Assembly: GCA_026396555.1 (NCBI GenBank)
Contig: JAPLWO010000068.1
Location: forward strand, 1 to 11,046
From: Candidatus Magasanikiibacteriota bacterium
GTDB taxonomy: Bacteria; Patescibacteriota; Patescibacteriia; Magasanikbacterales; 2-02-FULL-50-9b
Direction of reading: 5' to 3'
Length of the DNA stretch: 11,046 nucleotides
The notes under the pieces: model-generated
Told to the model about the DNA's origin: nothing
Seen by the model: the letters and a program-made list of their open reading frames with translations, nothing else
Database searches by the model: none
Part shown: piece after piece, positions 5,751-11,046 of the stretch
Numbering within the stretch: the first letter of the stretch is position 1
Layout of the letters: each line of letters starts with the position of its first letter
Program-made: the position numbers and the translations under genes

Positions 5751-7754
5751 ATGGCAATCAATTTTAAAAAAGAATTAAACGAGGAACAAGTTCGTGTTGT
5801 CGAAAATGGAGACGGCGCATGTTTGGTTTTGGCTGGAGCTGGTTCGGGAAAAACGCGCACAATTACATATCGAGTGGCGTATTTGTTGGAAAAAGGAGTT
5901 CCTGCTGAGAATATTTTGTTGCTGACCTTTACGAATAAAGCAGCGAAAGAAATGGCGGATCGCGTCACACAGCTTGTCGGTCAGGCGCCGAAGGGAATGT
6001 GGAGCGGAACGTTTCACCACATTGGATATCGCGTGGTGCAACAGTATGCGAAGTTGCTCGGCTTTACGTCGCACATAACGATTATCGACTCTGAAGATTC
6101 ACGAAATTTGTTAACACAAATTTTTAAGGCAGAAGGCATTGATTTAAAATCGAAAAAGTTTCCACCGGTTGCAGCGATTGCGGATATTTATTCTTATGCA
6201 CGTAACGCGATGATTTCTGTGGAAGAGGCGATCGATATTAAACGGCCAAGCGCATTTGGTGTTGCGACAGAAATTGCGAATGTAGTTCGGTTGTATGAAA
6301 CGCGAAAACGCGAAAGTGGTTTTGCGGATTTTGATGATCTACTTTGTTTGTGGTTGAAATTATTGACGGATTTTCCTGACGTGCAAACAAAACTTTCGAC
6401 GCAATTTTTATATATTTTGGTTGATGAATATCAAGATACAAATCGTGTGCAGGCGCGCATTATTAAAAAATTGTCAGCGGTGCATGGAAATGTATTAGCC
6501 GTAGGCGACGACGCGCAATCAATCTATTCATTTCGTGCGGCGGATATCGCAAACATTTTAGATTTTGGAAAGCATTATGAAAATGCAAAAATTTTTCATT
6601 TGCTCACCAACTATCGTTCGAGTCCAGAAATTTTAGCGGTCGCGAATAATGTAATTGGGCAAAATAAAAATCAGTATAAAAAAGAGTTGCTCAGTATTTT
6701 AGCAGCAAATGAAAAACCGCACATTATTAAAGCGGATACGGCGTATCTTGAAGCGGAAAAAATCGCGGACATGATCGATGGACTGTATCGAAAAAAACAC
6801 AAACTCAGCGAGATCGCAATTTTGTTTCGTTCGACGTTCCATTCACAACCAATCGAAGTTGAATTAACACGTCGCGGCATTCCATTTGATTACCGTGGTG
6901 GCCAGCGTTTTTTTGAGCGCGCGCATATTAAAGATATTTTGGCGTATTTACGTGCAGGAACTTCGACCAAAGATTCAATCGCATGGCATCGAATTTTAAT
7001 GCAGCAAGAAGGAATTGGACCTGAGTCGGCGCGAAAATTATATGATCAGGTAAAACGATTTGAAACAGTTGGAGAATTATTGCACGGCACCGCAGAATTA
7101 GAAATTGAAAAACGTTCTGCGGGCGGGTGGGCGATGGTTACGAAAACAATGTGGGAACTGTCTCTAAAACACGATACGGTTGGTTCGATGGTGCGCGCGG
7201 TAAAAGAATGCGCATACAAATCATATATCAAACGAGAGTTTGCAAATCCAGAAGATCGTTTACAGGATGTTGATCAGCTCGCATCGTTTACGGATCGCAT
7301 CACTGATTTGAAAGCGTTTTTGGCAGAGACTGCATTGCAAGAACAGCATCGCGCAAAAACACAAAACGAAACAGATCGGCTGGTGCTTTCAACGATTCAT
7401 CAAGCAAAAGGTTTGGAATGGGATACAGTTTTTTTAATTAATTTAGTTTCTGGTGCATTTCCGAATGAACGCGCGTCGCTCGAAGAAGGTGGAATCGAAG
7501 AAGAGCGCCGATTATTTTATGTTGCGTTGACGCGTGCACGAAAAAATTTATTTCTTTCGCATACGTTGCTCGGCGGCAAACAAAATGAATTTGTTGTTTC
7601 GCCATCCTTGTTCATCGAAGAAATTGACGAGGCGCTGATTGATTACGGACATAAAAAAACCAGCCCACAGGAATCGACATATACCTACGAGCCGGATGAA
7701 ACTCAGGGCGATTGGCGCAAAAAAAGTTTTTTGAGTTCAATCGACGAGTTTTAA
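5751..7754 (+). CDS. UvrD/PcrA/Rep-type superfamily 1 DNA helicase
   Basis: An ATP-dependent 3'-5' DNA helicase of the UvrD family, acting in repair and in clearing replication blocks. The 667-aa protein shows every SF1A motif: LNEEQ (Q motif, 9-13), Walker A AGAGSGKT (28-35), LLLTFTNKAAKEM (56-68, motif Ia), GTFHHIGYRV (86-95, Ib), VDEYQDT (224-230, II), VGDDAQSIYSFR (251-262, III), TNYRSSPE (286-293, IV), TIHQAKGLEWDTVF (548-561, V) and VALTRARKNL (591-600, VI). It is somewhat shorter than typical PcrA/UvrD (about 720-740 aa). The C-terminal tail is polar and has no obvious Tudor-type RNA-polymerase interaction domain. I chose the ATG at 5751 over an in-frame TTG two codons upstream because ATG is stronger and nothing upstream favours the TTG. 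No good Shine-Dalgarno is seen. Confidence 0.93.
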   Translation: MAINFKKELNEEQVRVVENGDGACLVLAGAGSGKTRTITYRVAYLLEKGVPAENILLLTFTNKAAKEMADRVTQLVGQAPKGMWSGTFHHIGYRVVQQYAKLLGFTSHITIIDSEDSRNLLTQIFKAEGIDLKSKKFPPVAAIADIYSYARNAMISVEEAIDIKRPSAFGVATEIANVVRLYETRKRESGFADFDDLLCLWLKLLTDFPDVQTKLSTQFLYILVDEYQDTNRVQARIIKKLSAVHGNVLAVGDDAQSIYSFRAADIANILDFGKHYENAKIFHLLTNYRSSPEILAVANNVIGQNKNQYKKELLSILAANEKPHIIKADTAYLEAEKIADMIDGLYRKKHKLSEIAILFRSTFHSQPIEVELTRRGIPFDYRGGQRFFERAHIKDILAYLRAGTSTKDSIAWHRILMQQEGIGPESARKLYDQVKRFETVGELLHGTAELEIEKRSAGGWAMVTKTMWELSLKHDTVGSMVRAVKECAYKSYIKREFANPEDRLQDVDQLASFTDRITDLKAFLAETALQEQHRAKTQNETDRLVLSTIHQAKGLEWDTVFLINLVSGAFPNERASLEEGGIEEERRLFYVALTRARKNLFLSHTLLGGKQNEFVVSPSLFIEEIDEALIDYGHKKTSPQESTYTYEPDETQGDWRKKSFLSSIDEF

Positions 7755-7772
7755 TTTTAAATGTTGAGCTAA

Positions 7773-8180
7773 TTATTTTACGTGGATCACACCCTGGAAA
7801 CGTGCGTCTGTTGGTGCGAGATGATCGTGGAATTTCCAATCGCCAACTTTATCAAATTTAAATGTCCATGTTTCGCCTGGAGCAATTGCTGCTTTTGGAT
7901 CAAAACCTGGATAGTCTGTGTGAGTTGGATGTGGAGCAGATGCAGGATAGTGAGCTTTCAAATCGCTGTTGCGGAATTGAATACTGTCACCTGCTTTGAT
8001 CTCGGCCTCTTTCTGAGCCAAACCACCCGGGTTGTATGTCATAGGAACTGTCACGCCTTGGTAGGCTGCTGGCTGTGTATTAACAACGACCGGCTGAACG
8101 TCGTCGGTTTTTGAACAGCCGGCGCCCAGGATGAGTAAAGCGCCGCCGATTGCTGCGAGCTTAAGTGAAATGTTTTTCAT
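7773..8180 (-). CDS. Cupredoxin-like lipoprotein lacking the type-1 copper cysteine
   Basis: A 135-aa exported protein with a lipoprotein signal peptide: K7 in the n-region, a hydrophobic core, and the lipobox LGAGC with Cys22 as the lipidated residue. The mature part has the plastocyanin-type layout: a strand (KAGDSIQFRNSD, 62-73), a His-rich loop with His77, His84, His87 and His119-region residues further on, PGETWTFKFDKVGDWKF (101-117), then HDH (118-120) and a final GVIHV strand. Blue-copper proteins have a Cys in the loop near HDH; here Asp119 sits between two His, and no Met ligand follows. It may therefore bind metal in a different way or serve a structural or copper-tolerance role; the partner is unknown. 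The gene is convergent with the helicase gene (18-bp gap, no terminator seen) and divergent from ndk. Confidence 0.78.
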   Translation of the reverse strand: MKNISLKLAAIGGALLILGAGCSKTDDVQPVVVNTQPAAYQGVTVPMTYNPGGLAQKEAEIKAGDSIQFRNSDLKAHYPASAPHPTHTDYPGFDPKAAIAPGETWTFKFDKVGDWKFHDHLAPTDARFQGVIHVK

Positions 8181-8217
8181 ATGGAATTAGTATAGAGCGT
8201 CACTTGCCAAACGTCAA
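8181..8217 (-). promoter_or_regulatory. Promoter of the cupredoxin-like gene, nearly leaderless
   Basis: On the minus strand: -35 TTGACG (8217-8212), a 17-bp spacer, -10 TATACT (8194-8189), then 8 bases to the ATG. Both boxes match the sigma-70 consensus in 5 of 6 positions. Transcription should begin within about 0-3 nt of the start codon, leaving no room for a Shine-Dalgarno sequence. Confidence 0.75.
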
Positions 8218-8232
8218 AAAGCGTGTTACAAT
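8204..8232 (+). promoter_or_regulatory. ndk promoter
   Basis: -35 TTGCCA (8204-8209), a 17-bp spacer and -10 TACAAT (8227-8232). The start site would be near 8239, giving a leader of about 19 nt that is AT-rich and has no Shine-Dalgarno. The -35 box lies next to and interleaved with the -35 box of the opposite-strand promoter (8212-8217), so two polymerases cannot occupy both sites at once. Confidence 0.68.
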
Positions 8233-8257
8233 CGGCCCAACATCATATACATATTTT

Positions 8258-8740
8258 ATGAAATTTGACGGAATTAACGAGAAAACATTGGTACTCATCA
8301 AGCCTGATTCAGTTCAGCGCGGTTTGGTTGGCGAAATTTTACGCCGTTTTGAAACAAAGGGTTTGAAAGTTGTTGGTTTGAAATTGATGCGTCTCGACGA
8401 AGCAGTGCTTCGCGAACATTATGCACATATCGCAGAAAAACCATTTTATCCATCAGTCGAGAAATTCATGATGTCATCACCGGTTGCGGTTGTGTGTCTT
8501 GAAGGACGTGAATGTGTTGACGCAGTTCGTTTGATGATGGGCCCAACAAAATCACGTATCGCTCCTCCAGGTTCGATTCGTGGCGATTTGGCGATGGGTT
8601 ATGGCTGCAACGTAATTCACGGATCAGATTCAGTTGAAAATGCAAAACTTGAGGTTGCTCGATTCTTCAAACCAGAAGAAATCATTGAATACGATAAGAG
8701 CGAATATTTGCACGTGTACTCAGAAGACGAACGCGAATAA
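8258..8740 (+). CDS. ndk: Nucleoside diphosphate kinase
   Basis: Ndk equilibrates nucleoside di- and triphosphates through a phosphohistidine intermediate, in the cytoplasm. The 160-aa protein has the family's TLVLIKPDSVQRGLVGEI start (10-27, with Lys15), KPFYPSVEKFM (61-71), MMGPTKSRIAPPGSIRGD (93-110), and the active-site loop NVIHGSDS (118-125), in which His121 is phosphorylated. It is slightly longer than the usual 140-150 aa because of an acidic C-terminal tail (EDERE). The ATG at 8258 is chosen because the conserved region starts 9 codons in and the promoter lies immediately upstream. Extending to the in-frame ATG at 8165 would cross that promoter and overlap the divergent gene. A strong terminator follows, so ndk is probably monocistronic. 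Confidence 0.95.
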   Translation: MKFDGINEKTLVLIKPDSVQRGLVGEILRRFETKGLKVVGLKLMRLDEAVLREHYAHIAEKPFYPSVEKFMMSSPVAVVCLEGRECVDAVRLMMGPTKSRIAPPGSIRGDLAMGYGCNVIHGSDSVENAKLEVARFFKPEEIIEYDKSEYLHVYSEDERE

Positions 8741-8763
8741 TTTTCCCCAAAAACAGACAGAAG

Positions 8764-8789
8764 ACGGGTTGACAAACAGCCCGTTTTTT
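8764..8789 (+). terminator. Intrinsic terminator of ndk
   Basis: ACGGGTTG (8764-8771) pairs with CAGCCCGT (8777-8784), 8 bp with one G-U wobble and the loop ACAAA, followed by a run of six T (8784-8789). It lies 23 bp after the ndk stop. The promoter of the next gene begins inside this hairpin. Confidence 0.88.
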
Positions 8790-8797
8790 GTTACTGT
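8769..8797 (+). promoter_or_regulatory. Promoter of the RelA/SpoT-like gene, embedded in the ndk terminator
   Basis: A perfect -35 TTGACA (8769-8774) uses the end of the hairpin's 5' arm and its loop. After a 17-bp spacer containing the 3' arm and T-run comes a modest -10 TACTGT (8792-8797). Transcription should start near 8804, giving a leader of about 22 nt. Confidence 0.62.
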
Positions 8798-8815
8798 AAA
8801 AATCTGCTCTTTTTT

Positions 8816-8820
8816 GGAGG
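8816..8820 (+). promoter_or_regulatory. Strong Shine-Dalgarno GGAGG of the RelA/SpoT-like gene
   Basis: GGAGG lies 5 nt before the ATG at 8826 and decides the start: the open frame extends 64 codons further upstream into ndk, but no such site is found there. It is the best-placed Shine-Dalgarno in the window. Most other starts have none. Confidence 0.85.
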
Positions 8821-8825
8821 TTCTG

Positions 8826-10244
8826 ATGGCACAGCCCGCATTTGTTGAAGAAGTGATGAATGATCCGATCGCCGCGCTCAAGCTCGCACGAGGCGAGCTA
8901 CAGTCGGTGTGCGCGTCGATTCAAGTGACCAGTGCGTTGCTGACCATGTTGGAAGCAGCGCACAAAGTGAAAGAGAAAATTCGGACCGATCCGCTCAGAG
9001 CGCAAATTTATGTGTATGAGCTGGTCATGCAATTGCTCAGCGACGAAGAGTCGGAGCGCGTTCGGCCAGCTTCGATCGAACATCTGGGCGCGAATTTCAG
9101 TGCCAGCATTCGAGAGGCGCGTTCAGCGGCAAATGCGTGGGCGCGGTATCTTCCGACGCGTATGATGCAACTGATTTCGTCTGACGGTATCGTTGGTCAC
9201 ATCGAAGATCCTGCGTTGCTGCTCGTCGCTATTTTCTGGCCTGAAGATTTGGCAGAACTTGTTGGTGTTGATCCGCCGGCGGGGACCGCGCGTTATCGCG
9301 ATTCAGAGATGGAGTTGCTCAGAAGTGCGATTGCACTGCGGACCTGGATTCGTGCGCTGCAGTGGTTGCCGGAACGGCATGTGATGGCGCGCGGAAACGT
9401 GGATCTGATGCAGATTACCGCGTGGTTCGAACAGAACTTTTTTGCACACCCTGATTCGACTCGGAATCGGCGGAAGCGTCCGGTGCTCATTCAGTTTGAT
9501 CCTGATCGTGCGTTTACGTTTCATCGAGTGGTGAGTGCACGGGAAGCGGTGCGACCCGAGCACACGATCGAAATTCCGCTGTCGAGGCGGTATATCAAAG
9601 TTGGAGATCGGTTGGTGCGTGTGTATTTCGATGCACGCGTCAAATCAAATCCGTCGGGCGTGCGGCGTGTTGCCAACCATGGAGACATTCATGACTTGGT
9701 CGCGTGTAGCATTGTGTTTGAGACGGCGGAAGATTATGAAGCAGTGTTCCCACATTTGTCTGAATTGGTGCTGCCCGGCTCTAAGCCGAAAGTCGTTCGA
9801 GGCGAGCGCGTCAATGGTAAGATTAATCACGCGAGTGCAGGGATGAAAGGTGTTTTGTGGAGCGGGGTCGTCAGTGGTTTTGGTACGGGCGTGTGTTGCG
9901 AACTTGAATGCAGCACGCTCGAACGATACTATAACGGCAAATTTTCTCTGACACTTTTCAATCATCAGGCGTACGAAGTTCGGCGGCTACTGCTGAAATT
10001 TCCCGGCTCTGAGCTGCGGTTTTGGGAGACGATTTTCCCCGGGTCGCTGCATGTTGAGCTGACGGACGAACTTCGTGTGGAAATGGTGATGCGGCAATTG
10101 CGCCTTGTGCTCAGCGACACGTACTGGTCAACCATTGTGGTGCGGCGACGTGCGCGTGAGTGGCTGGATCGACTTGAAGAAGTGTTGCTCAGGAATCCTG
10201 AAGCAATTGATGATCCGAGTTTGGAACCAGATTTGTTGTTTTAA
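8826..10244 (+). CDS. Uncharacterised protein with a divergent RelA/SpoT-like synthetase domain
   Basis: I do not recognise this 472-aa protein by name. Residues 1-200 appear mainly helical, with no signal peptide or membrane segment. Residues 245-385 can be laid over the RelA/SpoT ppGpp-synthetase domain with conserved spacing. R271-V-K273-S-N-P-S-G-V-R280-R281 matches the basic R-x-K...S..RK stretch. DIHDLVACSIVFET (287-300) matches the DxxDLxxIR strand, with Asp290 at the metal-binding Asp. ELECST (359-364) matches EIQIRT, with Glu359 at the second acidic residue. HQAYE (380-384) matches HWAYK. The guanine-stacking NGYxSxH motif is degraded (about 330-346), so the protein may be inactive or have another substrate. 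Residues 385-472 are charged and helical. It is GC-richer than its neighbours (sampled lines 53-58% against about 27-53%) and has its own promoter, Shine-Dalgarno and terminator. The family assignment is inference; the gene itself is certain. Confidence 0.8.
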   Translation: MAQPAFVEEVMNDPIAALKLARGELQSVCASIQVTSALLTMLEAAHKVKEKIRTDPLRAQIYVYELVMQLLSDEESERVRPASIEHLGANFSASIREARSAANAWARYLPTRMMQLISSDGIVGHIEDPALLLVAIFWPEDLAELVGVDPPAGTARYRDSEMELLRSAIALRTWIRALQWLPERHVMARGNVDLMQITAWFEQNFFAHPDSTRNRRKRPVLIQFDPDRAFTFHRVVSAREAVRPEHTIEIPLSRRYIKVGDRLVRVYFDARVKSNPSGVRRVANHGDIHDLVACSIVFETAEDYEAVFPHLSELVLPGSKPKVVRGERVNGKINHASAGMKGVLWSGVVSGFGTGVCCELECSTLERYYNGKFSLTLFNHQAYEVRRLLLKFPGSELRFWETIFPGSLHVELTDELRVEMVMRQLRLVLSDTYWSTIVVRRRAREWLDRLEEVLLRNPEAIDDPSLEPDLLF

Positions 10245-10290
10245 GTTGGACAGATAGGGTCGCTCAGGATAGACCGAAGTTAATTCGGAG

Positions 10291-10322
10291 CCGGAGGTAG
10301 CGAACGCTGCTTCCGGTTTTTT
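10291..10322 (+). terminator. Intrinsic terminator of the RelA/SpoT-like gene
   Basis: CCGGAGGTAGC (10291-10301) pairs with GCTGCTTCCGG (10306-10316), 11 bp with two G-U wobbles and a GAAC loop, followed by six T. A smaller hairpin, CCGAA-GTTAA-TTCGG (10274-10288), lies directly upstream. The rest of the 117-bp gap shows nothing else that I recognise apart from the next promoter. Confidence 0.9.
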
Positions 10323-10324
10323 AA

Positions 10325-10353
10325 TTGATAAAAATAAGGGTTTGCGGTACACT
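10325..10353 (+). promoter_or_regulatory. Promoter of the glycosyltransferase gene, predicting a leaderless mRNA
   Basis: -35 TTGATA (10325-10330), a 17-bp spacer and -10 TACACT (10348-10353). The ATG is at 10362, 8 bases after the -10, so transcription should begin within a few nucleotides of the start codon. It begins 2 bp after the T-run of the preceding terminator. Confidence 0.68.
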
Positions 10354-10361
10354 CATCACAC

Positions 10362-11046
10362 ATGAAACTACTTATTGTTACACAAAAAGTTGATCAGCAT
10401 GACGACGTGCTCGGGTTTATGCATCGGTGGATTGCCGAATTTGCAGCCCAGTGCGAGCAGATCACGGTCATTTGTTTATATGAAGGCGAACATTCGTTGC
10501 TGGAAAATGTTCGAGTTTTTTCATTGGGCAAAGAATGGGGCGTCGGACGATTTGGATATGTGACGAATTTTTTTAAATTGATTTGGCGAGAACGCGCGAC
10601 GTATGATTCTGTGTTTGTGCACATGAATGTTGAATATGTTGTGTTGGGTGGATTGCTGTGGCGCATGATGGGTAAGCGTGTTGGTTTGTGGTATGCACAT
10701 GGACATGTACCAATGATGTTGCGCGTCGCGGAAAAAATGGTAAATGTTATTTTTACGTCGACAAAAAGTGGGTGTCGTTTGATCGGAAGTTCTAAAATTC
10801 GAGTGGTCGGACAAGGAATTGATACTGATTTTTTTGTACCGGGGAATGTTGATAAAAAGAAAGATGAATTTCGAATTGTGGTTGTCGGGCGAATTTCGCC
10901 GGTGAAGGATTATGAAACATTGATTCGCGCCGTTGCGTTAGTGATTGAGAGTGGAAAAATTTCAAAAAAAATGAGAGTGACGATTGTTGGAGGGGCAGGC
11001 TTGCCGGAGCAAGAAAAATATTTGGAGGATTTGAAATTGTTGGTTG
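10362..11046 (+). CDS. GT4-like glycosyltransferase, N-terminal part (3' partial)
   Basis: The frame is open from this ATG to the right edge: 228 codons plus one base, without a stop. The product begins MKLLIVTQKVDQHDDVLGFMH, the usual first beta-strand and nucleotide-sugar-fold start of GT-B enzymes. Further on come a short hydrophobic region around VEYVVLGGLLW (about 90-100), WYAHGH (109-114), IRVVGQGIDTDFFVPG (about 146-161; the GxD-x-x-F-x-P element is typical of GT4 enzymes) and FRIVVVGRISPVKDYETLI (about 169-187; the GR-x-S-xx-KD-x-ETLI start of the donor-binding domain). GT4 enzymes transfer sugars from nucleotide or lipid donors in cell-surface glycan synthesis. The manC-like gene in the window could supply GDP-mannose, but the donor cannot be read here. 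The C-terminal half, including the E-x7-E motif, is outside the window. Confidence 0.88.
   Translation, partial: MKLLIVTQKVDQHDDVLGFMHRWIAEFAAQCEQITVICLYEGEHSLLENVRVFSLGKEWGVGRFGYVTNFFKLIWRERATYDSVFVHMNVEYVVLGGLLWRMMGKRVGLWYAHGHVPMMLRVAEKMVNVIFTSTKSGCRLIGSSKIRVVGQGIDTDFFVPGNVDKKKDEFRIVVVGRISPVKDYETLIRAVALVIESGKISKKMRVTIVGGAGLPEQEKYLEDLKLLV

Noticed and set aside
7755..7772. Terminator between the convergent helicase and cupredoxin-like genes
   Set aside because: The 18-bp gap is AT-rich but has no convincing hairpin; transcripts may overlap there.
7782..8114. 110-aa + strand open frame opposite the cupredoxin-like gene
   Set aside because: It is Cys/Trp-rich nonsense with no start signals. 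The minus-strand frame has a lipobox, a recognisable fold and a strong promoter.
8165..8257. N-terminal extension of ndk
   Set aside because: It would include both divergent promoters and lies outside the conserved Ndk domain.
8634..8825. Upstream 64-codon extension of the RelA/SpoT-like gene
   Set aside because: It overlaps ndk out of frame and crosses the ndk terminator; GGAGG lies 5 nt before the ATG at 8826.
1..11046. Search for tRNA, rRNA, CRISPR arrays, insertion sequences and prophage genes
   Set aside because: Nothing recognisable was seen by reading. A small RNA gene cannot be excluded without a covariance-model search.

Overview
The window looks like a compact bacterial chromosome segment. 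By overall character I place it in the Candidate Phyla Radiation (Patescibacteria), perhaps near the ABY1/Uhrbacteria-Magasanikbacteria group. This is inference from short intergenic gaps, ATGA gene overlaps, genes without Shine-Dalgarno sequences, shortened versions of core enzymes, and a membrane-anchored C39 protein with the QAP...W...CEEAS signature. No rRNA, tRNA, CRISPR array, transposase or phage gene is visible.

Layout. (1) Positions 1-3577, + strand, is one probable operon: the 3' end of gpmI (glycolytic phosphoglycerate mutase), a PAP2 membrane phosphatase, a mannose-1-phosphate guanylyltransferase (manC-like), mltG (terminates peptidoglycan strand growth) and queA (tRNA queuosine synthesis). 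The last two junctions are 4-bp ATGA overlaps. (2) Positions 3575-3733 hold a gapless 159-bp imperfect palindrome. Its two ends are exactly the stop codons of queA and of the convergent tgt gene, and each arm carries a terminator. (3) tgt (- strand) makes the tRNA intermediate on which QueA acts. It is divergent from a 46-bp spacer shared with a membrane-anchored C39-like peptidase, which is followed 6 bp later by a UvrD/PcrA-type helicase. (4) A small cupredoxin-like lipoprotein (- strand) and ndk (+ strand) diverge from interlocked promoters. (5) A GC-richer gene encodes a 472-aa protein that I do not recognise by name. Its C-terminal half reads as a divergent RelA/SpoT-type alarmone synthetase domain. 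It has a promoter buried in the ndk terminator, a strong Shine-Dalgarno and its own terminator. (6) A GT4-like glycosyltransferase starts at 10362 and runs off the window.

Themes. Cell-envelope functions (PAP2, ManC, MltG, C39, lipoprotein, glycosyltransferase) are interleaved with tRNA modification (QueA, Tgt) and nucleotide metabolism (Ndk, RelA/SpoT-like). The items most worth a second look are the palindrome between the stop codons, a QueA that lacks the whole central beta-barrel domain, the RelA/SpoT-like protein, and a set of sigma-70-like promoters that abut start codons and so predict leaderless mRNAs.
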